DNA from: Bursaphelenchus xylophilus
Taxonomy: Eukaryota > Nematoda > Chromadorea > Rhabditida > Aphelenchoididae
Direction of reading: 5' to 3'
DNA length: 64,000 nt
Assembly: GCA_904066235.2 (NCBI GenBank)
Contig: CAJFCV020000003.1
Location: 4,774,001-4,838,000 of the forward strand
Part shown: positions 23,939-34,458 of the stretch, piece by piece
Layout of the letters: the number at the start of each line of letters is the position of its first letter
How positions within the stretch are numbered: position 1 is the stretch's first letter
Made by a program: the position numbers and the translations under genes
The notes under the pieces: generated by a model
Databases searched by the model: none
Seen by the model: the letters and a program-made list of their open reading frames with translations, nothing else
What the model was told of the DNA's origin: nothing

Positions 23939-24897
23939 TTAGAAAGGGTTACAGTACTGCGTGAAGTCTTCGTATCTACATCCGAACTTGCAGCAGATAT
24001 CGGCGAATTCATCGTAAGCCGGCTTGTTCCATCCTCTCGATTTACTCAGCATCAGAGAATACATGGATTGGGGATTGATTGTCGCCCTTTTACTCTTCAA
24101 ATCTCTCTTTTTTCTTAACGGACAAGCTACCATAAGAGCTTCCACAAATGTTTGCCCACCTGAAGTAGTACTATGGTCATATAAATTACATATAATAAAG
24201 ACCTGAAGAGAGTCTAATAAGTTACACAATCTTGAATAAACTCCTTTCAATTAAAGATTTTCAGTTTGCACAATGAAAAAGATTTCTGAGAAACACTCTA
24301 ATTTCAAGATTACACATCAGAATTGGAGATGCACAGTAAAAGTAAAAAGAAAATTGATAATTTCTATTTGGAGGGACCACCCAACTAGGGAAATAATGAG
24401 GTCAGAGGTCGAAGGTAATGGCTAAGCGTCTTTACAAACCGTTGATCTGAAGTTTTATGCTCGCGATGCAATAATTGGATAAAATTTGGCATTCTTTCCC
24501 TGGTACTTTCAGGGAATTAAACTTGACTGCCAGCAAATTTGGAACCGCCTTTCTATTAGGCCAGCTAAATACTAATTGTAAGCCATGAAGCTTTTTACCT
24601 GTGAAAGATCAAATCTCAAAAGGCTGCTAAGTTCTCAGCAACAACCCTCGTCGAATTCTCGGCTGTTTCTGAAAAGCGCAACCTGATGCAATTCGAAGAG
24701 AATTGAGATTGTCAGAGCAGATCCTAATCGGGAGTTTCTTTAAATATAAGACTTGTTGAGTTCCCCATTTGTAAATTATTTATTGAATTACCTGCTGGAC
24801 AAAAGTGGAATGCTGGAAGTCGGTCTTCTGGAAATTCGGTGGGAATCTGCCCATTGCACAACACCACTAACCACAAGAACAATACTAATCTTTCCAT
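23939..24897 (-). CDS. Insulin-like peptide precursor (first of a tandem pair)
   Basis: Two exons, 24792-24897 and 23939-24159, join in phase to 108 aa across a 632-base intron. The signal peptide is MERLVLFLWLVVLCNG. The B-chain region has two cysteines (FHFCPAGGQTFVEALMVAC), ends at a basic LRKKR site, and is followed by a C-peptide-like spacer with SKR. The A-chain is ICCKFGCRYEDFTQYC, the canonical CC-x3-C-x8-C pattern. Six cysteines in total predict the standard three-disulphide fold and a ligand for a DAF-2-like receptor. The intron falls inside the B chain, two codons after its first cysteine region, exactly as in the neighbour at 25173-25943, so the two are tandem duplicates. Which C. 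elegans ins gene it matches cannot be told. Confidence 0.92.
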
Positions 24898-25172
24898 CGT
24901 CAATAAATGAGCTATCAGGAGACCTTGATCATTTGAGAATCCTAATTTGTAATTAAATTATGCTAACAGCCTTCTTTGATTAGAATTTAACTACTTTTAA
25001 ATCCCTGATGACTCTGTTCTCTGTTCTGTCATCTATTCTATTTATTACAAAACGTATAATACAAATAAAAAACAAAATAAATACGCAAGAATTCATTGCC
25101 AAATAATAACACTTTTCCATCGCCAACTTTCTACAAAATACACACAGAATGTTACAGTACTCTCTCGTTTCT

Positions 25173-25943
25173 TCAGTCCCAGGAAAAGGGCGCACAATGC
25201 GGGAAGAAGTCGGTCAACTCGCAGCCGTTCTTACAGCAGATGTGCATGAACTCGTCGATGGTGGCCGGTCGATAATTGGGGTCCTTTTCACTCAACGGGA
25301 CCGTGCTCTTGTCGACGGAACGTTTCCGTCGCATCGGGCAGGCTAATTGAAACGCCTCGAGGAAACTGCGGCCGCCTTAAGTAAGGAGATTAATCGCCGC
25401 GGTTACAAATTACATTACTTCCAATAAATCATCCCCTATCAAGATACGAACATCTATAATGGCTAGAAGAAAGGCCGAGAGAATCTTTGGAAGAGTGACG
25501 TCATCTTGGAAGGATATATAAAATCCCGAATTTCTTCTGCCTGAACTCTCTTATGAATTATTAAATGGAATTGTAACTCAATTACTATTCCCACGAGGTA
25601 GATCTTACTCTCAAGCGATGAATAAAAGATGAGTACATGCTGCAGTAAAAAAGGGGAATGCATCATCGCAGACATCGTATAATTTGACTTTAAGTTAGGT
25701 ACACAAATAAATACATACAACTTCATGGACAGAATAGAGAATATAATTGGACTGCTTACCTGGCGGACATAACTTTAATTTCCCAAACTTAAAATCGTCT
25801 GGTTCTTCTGGCTCGGGCTCTGTATTGAAAATGGGTCGGACTTCGAATTTACTGGCTGAAAACGGGATGGCCATCGCTAGGGAAAGGAGGACCAGCATCC
25901 AAAGGAGGGTCTGAAGGCTCAGTCCGCATGGGGACAGCATCAC
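25173..25943 (-). CDS. Insulin-like peptide precursor (second of the tandem pair)
   Basis: Two exons, 25760-25943 and 25173-25375, join in phase to 128 aa. A hydrophobic leader (LLWMLVLLSLAMA) is followed by an acidic pro-region (TEPEPEEPDD) absent from the neighbour. The B chain is LCPPGGRSFLEAFQLAC, ending in MRRKR. The A chain is ICCKNGCELTDFFPHC with CC-x3-C-x8-C, followed by APFSWD and stop. Spacing, intron position and strand match the gene at 23939-24897, while sequence identity outside the cysteine frame is modest, so the duplication is not recent. The longer acidic N-terminal extension is the main difference and may alter processing. Predicted secreted hormone. Confidence 0.92.
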
Positions 25944-27771
25944 CAGGCCAAGTCGCGACCAAATTTAGTCTAAAATTACTGTGAGAAAAACATCATACAA
26001 AATGATGACAAATAATCGCGGGAAAAACGAAAAATCTGGACAAAATTTATACAATATCTACTGGAAAGGCTCTTGCAAGACGTATAATATAAACATTAAA
26101 CATGTTTGAGACAGCTTGTAATGACATTTCTATGGAATAAAATAACTAAATAGCCTTAAGGTCAGTCCCGCTTGATACGAAAAAAAAATAATTTGGATTT
26201 AACATTAGCGTTAAAAAAAACAAGATGAAAACTGTGAATCAGAGAGTGTATACCCTTATATATTAGTCTTTACATCAGGCCACGCTTGATGACCAAAGTA
26301 AATAAAAGTTCACCAAATTTGGCAAGATGCCTCCCATCTAATCCGAGTACAATATCCGGCGACGGTTCCCGTAACGCCGCTTTAGCCGAATCTTGTCATA
26401 ATTACAAAATTCTGATGACATTTGCCGCCACACCCTCGGGCGAAATGCCGAGAAAAGACGAGCCAATGCCGCAGGGCATCCGAGAAAAACGGAAAAAAGA
26501 AAAGCGCAAAAACGACGTGTTTAACAAGCTAATTGTAACCTCGGCGGAAACGGATTTGCTGTCAGTTTAACAGTAGGATTAACTAGGAAAAGGAAGTCAC
26601 CCCCACCAATCAAACAACATCAGGAAACTTTTGGGCGCGCCCCATTTAACAATCACGTTATTACGTGTGTGGTTCATGCATAACATCATCTTATTTACAG
26701 GTCTCAGAAGGAGTTATGAAGGGTTTAGGCGAGTCTTGAACCGTTACAGGACAGCACCTTATAAGATGATTGCAATATGGAGGTCTAATAATAGCAGTAC
26801 AGGAGGGTTTAATATTGTGAAGAGGGACTGGAATAACCATGCTCATCAGACTTGAGACACAATAAGATTTGAACTTTCCAGACAATTAAGGACACTTTTA
26901 CCCCGCGCTTTGCAAAAGTCGCAGATTTTTTTTTGCAGTGAAAACTTGCCAAAAAATTTTTTTTTCAAACCCTTTTTTTCCACAACTAATTTGAAAAGCA
27001 AACTCTGAATTTTCCAGTCGTAGACAGAACTTGCCCAAAATTTCAGGAAAATATGCGCTAGACGTTCTGAGGACTCCACTGGCCGGGCTTCAGTAATACA
27101 AAAAATAAATTTAAATGGTCCGGAAAGTACTCCCCACCCAGATGACTTCAGAGTTGTGTAACGCCAACCAAATCATCAAACCAATATTTGAGAAGTCACG
27201 CAACATACGTAGCTTCATCTACATGGTTAACCCAAGAACCCTACATTTTAGATGACAGTCCGCTAAGGACCAATTTCTGGCCAGAAACTACTGACGACTA
27301 AAGGAAAATGTTAATTGAGTGATATAAAAATGGAGAGATTTCTGGAATCCGTTCTATTCTCGGCGTAATGTATACAAGTTGCGTTTATTTTGCAGAGTAA
27401 TTATGATGCAACTAGGGAGAATGTAAATTGTAAGCTAAACATTTCTTCGGAGAGAGCATCAATCTAATCTTAGGAAGGGATAAGTGCACAGTAATCTATA
27501 TAAATATTACAATTTCACTATTTTTAGAAATTTAGATATTTGTAAGGGTATTCTGGTCTATTTGTAATCACCTTTACCCTCTAAATTTATGTATTTTTTG
27601 TCGCCTTTTCATGATCGCATTTCTGGCCGATCTCGATCTTGTTGAGCGCTTCTTCCGTGATGTAATACCTTCGTTTCCATCGAATACAAAGAAAAGAAAC
27701 CATGCCAGTCGAAGGTCACTTGGAGTGGAGGCTTTTCTCTTATTTCTTCGATCTTTTCTTTTGTATCGAGA
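25944..27771. other. Intergenic region between divergent insulin-like and ER thioredoxin-like genes
   Basis: AT-rich apart from a more GC-rich block at about 26320-26570. The frames seen have no recognisable domains and no good splice context. The region should contain the promoter of the upstream insulin-like gene and, near 27.6-27.77 kb, the start region of the ER protein. Confidence 0.45.
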
Positions 27772-30532
27772 ATGCGGATCATCCTTTTTGTTGCCTTCTT
27801 AATTTTTTCCGCATTGTAAGTGACCATCCTCCGTTTTGTAATTCATATCAATTTAGAGCTGATTGTCCCCGAAAACAGCAGGCCAATGAGGTGAAACCGC
27901 CCGCTTTCGAACCGGAAGACCATTTCATTCAAAGCAGTTTTGTTCACAGAGATGTGACTGGTAAGCGACAAGATTGAGTGTAGTCAAAGTTTAGATGATG
28001 ACAAACAATATTCAATTATTGTGGCCGACACTCTTCGAGATCTGAGGAAACGTCTGCTTTCCTCGGCCAAGATTACCATCGACAATGAGAACTTGGATTG
28101 TTCGCATGGGGGGTTCCCTAGATGCAAGGAGTTCTCACCCGAAAAACCATATCACTTCTTGGTCATCGAGGACTCGTAGGTCGATTGAATAAGTTTTAGT
28201 CACAAATTTTGACAAAAGTTGCGCAATTTTTATAATTTTAGGACAACTGGGGCCGTTGTCTACAGTCTGGACAGAGAAAGGAACGGGCTTGACTCTCGGC
28301 TTGTTGAAAACGCACTTCTCGAGTAAGACTTAATTTGTTTTATAAACCAAAATTTTAGTGCTTTCTCCCGTCATTCAAAGCACCCTTTGACCGGTTATGT
28401 AAGCGAATCGGCCGAAAAATTTGTCGGATTTGTTCGAGAAGTCAGCATCGACGAATTAATGGAATATGCAGAGGAGAATCAGGCGATTCAAGATGCAGAA
28501 AAACCAACAATCTTCAGAAGATCTCCATTCGAATTGAACCTCTTGAACGAGCGAATAATCGAGCTCCGAAAGGCAGACCAATGTGAACGCCCGGTCAAAG
28601 GATTAACTGTCTATAGGTGGGACAATGAAAGCAAAGCCGTTTCGAGCACTCCGCCTACTCCCACGTAATACTTTCTCTTCCAGATCCGGCGAATTAAGTC
28701 CTCTGATTGATCTCCACAACAATGACGTCATCTTTTGCCTGTTCTGGACCAATGTGGACACGGTTTCCACGCATGTCTACCAACTTTGGAAGAAATTGGC
28801 CCAGGAATTGTCGGAGGATCCAAAGATTAAAAACCGCGCCATCTTTGCGGCCGTTCCTTGTCATCGAGATCTCGATTTGTGCTCAGCTTTTGGGATCCAA
28901 CACTCGGATCATCGAACTGTTTTTGCCCTGAGGGGATCACGGAAATTTGCGTCAAATTATGGAATCGGAGATCTCGAGTTTTACAAAAATTGGATAAAAA
29001 TGTATGTCGCCGAAAATTAAACGACAAAATGCACGAAATTAACATTATGTTGGACACGCATGTACTCTGATACATATCTAAATAGAAACATGAAAAAATG
29101 CACTTCTTTCTATATTATTTTAGGGTCTTATCCGGAACATTAAACCAAGTGCAAGATGAAGAAACGCTAAAGAAGATTAGGAAGGGACTGGTCGATGGCT
29201 TCGAGGAGAAGGAACTGCCCCGGCCAGCGGTAACAATCGGCGTTTTCCCCGAGGAAGACATGGATGAGTTCAAAAACTATCGAAAGATCAGCTCTATTCT
29301 TGCTGGAAGATACCATTTCTTCTACAAAATCGATGAAAAGTAAGAAAGCGGTGCAATAAAAACGTTGGTTTCACCCACAAAATGAGGGTGAAACCAACGA
29401 TTTCTGGATCTAAAATATCTCTCAAAAGTCAGTACTACAGTAATCATTCCAAAATTACAGTATCCCCTCGCCCACTGTCTCCACATTCCGTCCCTCCGAA
29501 AAGACCAAACGAATCGATTACAACGGCAACTTCGACGTGAAATCCCTGACTTCTCACGTCACTAAGGAGTCGCTTCCTTCATTGGTAAGAGTAATTTCAC
29601 TTTTGCAAAAAAAAAGGCCGAAGACTTTTGCCCGTCCGGAAGTTGGCAATTACTTTGTTTTAGCTGGAGATATCGCGCGGATTCACTTCGGATGTCATTT
29701 ACCGTTCGGACCGCGATGTTCTTCTTCTTATCCATGAAGGGGATCAGAAGAGATTGGAGGAGATCCAAAGCCTCGCTTATGATAAGCAACAACAAAAGAA
29801 CTATCTATTCGCCCATCTGAACGCGTAAGTTCACATCACTTTTAAAATAGACCGAAAATCACAAAAGCCTATAAAACTGAGAGTAAACCACAAAAATAAC
29901 TACCATGACATGAGCCAGAGGCGAAGAGTAGCGGGACAAAAGTAGCGAATAATTAAAACGGAACGGGAAACGCCGGAAATTAAAGGAACAAAAAGAAAAT
30001 GTAATAGGAACCTCCAAATGAGGGTGACACAAACAGCAGATTGGGTTCTGGCCTAGTACTAGTAGTCCCCAATGGTAATCATGTTCCCGGAATTCTTTCA
30101 GCGTCGTCTCTCTGCCCATCATTCGATTGCTGAGAAACCTGAAGGTGCAGTCATCAGAACTTCCGGTCGTTTGCCGGTTTAATCGCGATACTTTTGGATG
30201 TTTATCCCTCCCGGATAATCAAAATATTATCCATGCACTTGACGGTATAAAGGATGGTAAGTTGGTCTTCATCCACCCAAAAATCCTTTTCTTTTCTGAT
30301 GATAGTACTTTCAGAGACCCTAATCGATAGGAAACAACCTCATCCTCTCAAGGTTTTCCAATTAGAACATGTTGATTACGTGTTTGGAGAACAAGATGTC
30401 CAACTTCTGGCTGAACCACTAATCTCTTCAGGCCATGGGGGCTTCAATCATGATGCTGTGGATCCATCTGATGGCACAGGGGGATGTCCAATGATGAAAC
30501 ATTTGAATTCCATTGGTCGGGATGAGCTTTAA
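27772..30532 (+). CDS. ER-luminal thioredoxin-fold (PDI-like) protein with RDEL signal
   Basis: Eleven exons close in phase to 619 aa: 27772-27815, 27857-27960, 27995-28175, 28242-28322, 28359-28616, 28684-29001, 29124-29339, 29461-29584, 29664-29824, 30102-30256 and 30315-30532. The start was chosen because it gives a clean signal peptide, MRIILFVAFLIFSALA, split by the first intron. The C terminus is GRDEL, an ER-retrieval tetrapeptide RDEL. A thioredoxin-like fold is visible around 28700-29000: VIFCLFWTN where PDIs have a WCGHC strand, then an AAVPCHRD...C..FGI segment like the family's ...VDC...C..F.V. The CxxC redox motif is absent (FWTNVDTV), so a chaperone or redox-inactive role is more likely than an oxidoreductase. 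The architecture recalls TXNDC16-like proteins, a tentative match. A gene follows 179 bases downstream on the same strand. Confidence 0.82.
29363..29399. repeat. Perfect 14-bp intronic hairpin
   Basis: CGTTGGTTTCACCC at 29363-29376 and its exact reverse complement at 29386-29399 enclose a 9-base loop, ACAAAATGA. It lies in the intron at 29340-29460 of the ER thioredoxin-like gene. Beyond one mismatch the stem can be extended by three A-T pairs. Confidence 0.85.
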
Positions 30533-30695
30533 ATCCAACTCTCGTCCTAAAAAATATTTATTTTCAGTAACTTCACATTGAAAAATGACTTTCTAGCAAC
30601 TAATAATGATAAAAAAATTAAATCGAAATTTGCATGGAACAAATAGTAATACAGAAGTTCATTTTTTCAAAGGAAACTCTTTTCATTTCATTGTT

Positions 30696-30711
30696 TTACT
30701 CCTCTCACAGG
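30696..30711 (+). promoter_or_regulatory. Candidate spliced-leader acceptor
   Basis: A pyrimidine-rich run ending TCTCACAG stands two bases before the ATG at 30712, with no coding exon before it. Together with the 179-base gap to the upstream stop codon, this is what a downstream operon gene receiving a spliced leader looks like. Confidence 0.6.
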
Positions 30712-32160
30712 ATGCCGGTATACGTCTATTTCATCGATGACGGCAAGGTCCTCGACCAATCCTTCATCGTCACCTTGCCTGAACGTCGACTCACACCTCC
30801 GGAGTTGGTTCAAGAAGTCCGCAACCAATTGGATTTGTCGCCCCGACTCCGTCTTCTGGCCACTCGCTATCGGATGGCCTTGAGTTACTTCGAGAGTCTG
30901 AAAAAGCCACCAGAAGGCATTTCCTCCAATGATGAGGTTCAGATGGCATTCGGACTCAAGGAAGACGACTTTGTAAGCCGTCGCAAAAATTGCTTGGCAT
31001 TTCGTCTATTGGCTACTTTTTTGAAATTTCAAATTTAAAATTTTTCTGACACGAATCAATCTTGACCAAAAGATTTTAGATACCAAAATTCTTTCAAGGA
31101 TTCTCGTGAAAGTATCCTTTTCAGTGTCCCCCGCTCCCGATTTTGTCTTCATCTCATATCCCAGCCAATCCCCCGGTCAAGAAGGAGATTGCAGAAGACG
31201 ACGATGTAATTGTTGTGGAGGAGATTAACGATTTCAAGTCTGCACTTCCGCAACCAGCCTTTGTCGAGAATTCTCTGTCTCGTCGACCTCAATTCTCCTC
31301 CAATGCCGTTACTCCGTTGTCCAACCTCAGAGTTCCTCCGGGGAGTCCACTTTTCCATTGTTTGAACCGTGAGCATAGTCCAGCAGTAAGTTATTCTTTC
31401 GATTCATCGAATTTCAGACATTGAAAAAAGCATTTCAAGTGACTTTGCTTTCTGCGCAACCTTTCGGCGAGTAATATTGCGTTTTCAGCTCAACTCTTTG
31501 ATCGCAGCTTTTCTTGGTCAACTTCAAGACAATGCCACTGTTCCTCCTAGCAGTAATTATACGGTAGAATCAAACAAAAAGCTTCCTGCAGCAGGCGGAC
31601 GTGCCAGGAAGGTATGCAAATTTTTAATTGTGTTTTGAAATTTTAGGTACCTAAATTCATCGGTTTCATTTTAGAGCCGAAAGAAAACTCGTAGTTTCAC
31701 CGAAGAAGAAAAGGAGGCTCAGGATGTTCTGATGGCCTTTGACTTGGAATATGTTATCAATGAGTCCCCTCAGAACATGTTTCTCAAGAACGCGCTCAGG
31801 GATGGTCGTATCGACGAAGATTTTTATATCAGTCTCTCGAATGCACTTGCTTGTTTCATTACCAGCAGAACGTAAGGGTCTATTCTAATCTTATTGTTGT
31901 TCACAAGGTCAAGATGAAGATGTTTGGCTGTTTTTAGGGACAAATTGTGGACTCCGCGCACTCTCTCACCGATTGTTGAGCAATATCTGTCGCCATATCC
32001 TCAATTAGATGCTGGACATCTCTTTGGGCCCCAATCCTTCCGTCTTCGCAACAAACTCAATCATATCCGAGCCACCAAGAGAATTCAGCTTGAACGAGAG
32101 GCAGCAAGAAGTCTCCAGGAAATCCCCACCAGCTCTTCGGCCAGTCCCGGATCGGATTAG
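30712..32160 (+). CDS. Orphan protein with a SUMO-interaction-like motif
   Basis: Five exons, 30712-30972, 31125-31385, 31489-31611, 31675-31871 and 31938-32160, close in phase to 354 aa. No known domain is recognised. Residues 1-87 form a compact, strand-rich region (MPVYVYFIDDGKVLDQ...). Around residue 105 there is EDDDVIVVEEI, an acidic-flanked hydrophobic core of the type that binds SUMO. A basic RARKSRKKTR cluster near residues 212-221 could be a nuclear localisation signal. The C-terminal half is helical and charged. These features suggest a nuclear protein, as an inference. It probably shares an operon with the ER protein upstream, but nothing visible links their functions. Confidence 0.75.
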
Positions 32161-32373
32161 TAGTTCGCATTTATATAGAATAATCTAACTAGCTAACGAT
32201 AAATATGTTATATAAGAGCTTAATAACTTTATTAGGAATACTTTAGTTATCTCAACCAAATTATGCACAAATTTATGTAACAACCAGGATGAAAAAGAAA
32301 ATGATGTTCTGATTAGCTTACAGTATACTTGATTAGGTAATAAATAAGAGGACTGAATGGGAATGGCACTGGT

Positions 32374-32711
32374 TTAATCCTTCTTCTCCACCTTCTTTGG
32401 TCGATCATCGGCACAAGCAGTGATCAGCCAGAATATCAAAACCACATGGACCAGGATGACAGCCACCACCGCCGAATACGTCATTGAAGTACTCGAGTCA
32501 TATCCAATGACACCTGGAAACAGAAATTTATTTTAGAAAACTACTATAATTTGGTGGATTAAAATTGCAGGAACATACCCTCAAACAAGAACCTCTTTAG
32601 AAAGAACATTGAACCGAGTGGGACAGCCAAGATGGTTAAACTGTAAATCATCAGATTCTTCACGGCCGACTGCACATTTGGATCACGGAAATGTTGCACC
32701 ACATCTCCCAT
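32374..32711 (-). CDS. VMA21: VMA21-like V-ATPase assembly factor, short copy
   Basis: Two exons, 32579-32711 and 32374-32513, give 90 aa. Two membrane segments have the VMA21 layout. The first is LMIYSLTILAVPLGSMFFLK, followed by FEGVIGYDSS. The second is AVVAVILVHVVLIFWLIT. A short lysine-rich tail (ADDRPKKVEKKD) resembles an ER-retrieval type end, which in yeast Vma21 is dilysine-based. The known family role is assembly of the V-ATPase Vo sector in the ER. The gene lies 206 bases below the stop of another VMA21-like gene on the same strand, with an acceptor-like TTTTAG eight bases before its ATG, so a two-gene operon is likely. Confidence 0.82.
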
Positions 32712-32717
32712 TGTTGC

Positions 32718-32726
32718 AACTAAAAT
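32718..32726 (-). promoter_or_regulatory. Candidate spliced-leader acceptor of the short VMA21-like gene
   Basis: On the minus strand ATTTTAG precedes TTGCAACA and the ATG at 32711. No upstream coding exon is seen. The position fits trans-splicing of the downstream gene of an operon. Confidence 0.55.
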
Positions 32727-32917
32727 ATTAATTCAAACAATGCACTTCACATTCAAATAAAACTGGTCAATAACCAAGAAACACTTCGTTTCATACCATC
32801 AGACGGTATTTATTTTTCACGAGAATAAGTGAATAAAAGTATGGAGAATAAGAAAGAATCTAATACGTAGTTAGGATAGGAAGTTTTGTACACCTTAGAG
32901 TCGAAGAAGACCAGCTT

Positions 32918-33679
32918 TCAACGGGATTTTATCGCCTTGATTCTCTGTTCGATGCCTTTCTCTTCATGATAAGCGATGTAAATGAAGATGCCAATAATAA
33001 CGTAGACCGAGATAATTCCAACAATGCCTCCATAAAGGGCAGCCTGATCTGGAGGAAGATGATAGTGTTCTAAAATAAGTAATTTAACGTACATTCTTCA
33101 GTTTAAAAAATTTTCAGAGAAACTTACCGAGGAAGAGAAATTTGTAGGAAGCATACATTAAGCCGCAAGGTATCGTGAACATCAAGAAAGTGGCCAAGAT
33201 GAAGTTCTGATATGCGGAGACTCTGTTCTCAGATGAGAACACCTCCTCTTGCTCATCACTGGACACTAAAAGAAAAAAGATTACCTAAAGATCCCTGTCA
33301 AGTATCTACTTCCGGAGGTACTGTAAGTTGAAACTTACACCCTTCGAAGATGCCGTTTAACTCTTGTGTCTCCTGCCCTGCTTCCTCTACTTCTTCCTCT
33401 AGCTCCCCCTCAACTTCGACTTCTTGTTCTTGGTCTTCATTATCGCTCTTCGTACTTCCCTTGTCACTTTCTCGGCTTCTGTCCCCAAATTGATCCATGT
33501 TCTTCTTTGTCCCTTCGTCATCATCACTGTCCTCAATCAAATCCTAAATTATGAATCAAATAAATGTTGAACAGACTTACAATTACTTCGATGTCATTAT
33601 CCGTATTAGTAGTATCAGTGGCATCGGCTGAGCCAGGTTCGGAAACATCGGATTCGCGTCTTTCCTCAATGGTACTCAT
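32918..33679 (-). CDS. VMA21-like protein with a long acidic N-terminal extension
   Basis: Four exons, 33581-33679, 33339-33543, 33128-33265 and 32918-33069, close in phase to 197 aa. The C-terminal half has the VMA21 pattern: FILATFLMFTIPCGLMYASY, FLFLEHYHLPPDQAALYGG, and a second membrane segment GIISVYVIIGIFIYIAYHEE. The first about 110 residues are an added, strongly acidic low-complexity domain (runs of E/D and Q, for example EDQEQEVEVEGELEEEVEE) that VMA21 proteins do not normally carry. It includes DIEVIDLIEDSDDDEG, which looks like a SUMO-interacting motif. On the minus strand CTTCAG lies just before the start codon, a likely spliced-leader site. It is a paralogue of the next gene down; both may act in V-ATPase assembly, but this one has gained a cytosolic acidic region of unknown use. 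Confidence 0.78.
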
Positions 33680-34458
33680 CGCTGAAGGTTAGTCCGGAAT
33701 CCGGATGAATTTTCAAAGAACGACCGCACGACGCAAAAAATCAGATGATAAATCAGAGCAAACAAACCGCATGGTTCACAAAAATGATCTTTGACATGCA
33801 AAAAATGTTTAAACTGTGTTTTCGCGGCTATAAACTAAAACAAAAACGCTCCTATGCCTAGAGCATAACACAAAAATTATGCAATCTAGAAAATCGAATA
33901 ATAATACGCCATTCGTATGACCAGATTCAGTGAGTATTCGTGTGCATGTAAAAGTTGTTTTATTTGCGCGAAAAACACGAAAACCAAAAACGAGAAAGAG
34001 ACTTGGCGCATTCATGCGGATGAGTCAAGTCTCTCCTGTTACTCAAAAAGCTTACAAAATTAGTGCTACTTTGCGCGCAGCGTCTCAGTTTACTCTTAGC
34101 TTTGTTTTAATAGAGCGGCTTTACTGTTAGAAATACCCTTGTTTATTAGTCGAAATGTAAAACAATATTAGTGAAACAGGAGATCAAACCATTTAAAAAC
34201 ATAATTTATCCGAAGAAGTTATAAAATGATAGGTGAGAAAAATGAGGTTCGTTTTTGTAGATCGGAATAAGACATCACAATTCAAAAGTTGGAAATGAAC
34301 CCCCGCAGATTTTGGAAGGCTCCAATTAAACATTCAAACAAAGTCAGAATCGGCATTTTTCTAAGGCGTTGGCGGGTTTTCAGTGCTCTTTTTGTGTATG
34401 ATTTGAGCGGATCCTCGTCGGCCTGAATGAATGGGTGCTGTTCTTTGTGGGCCTTGAG
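33680..34458. other. Intergenic region with a GACTTG inverted repeat
   Basis: About 780 bases between the VMA21-like pair and the end of the EP400-like gene. The inverted repeat GAGACTTG (33998-34005) / CAAGTCTC (34026-34033) lies here. No gene is supported. Confidence 0.5.
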
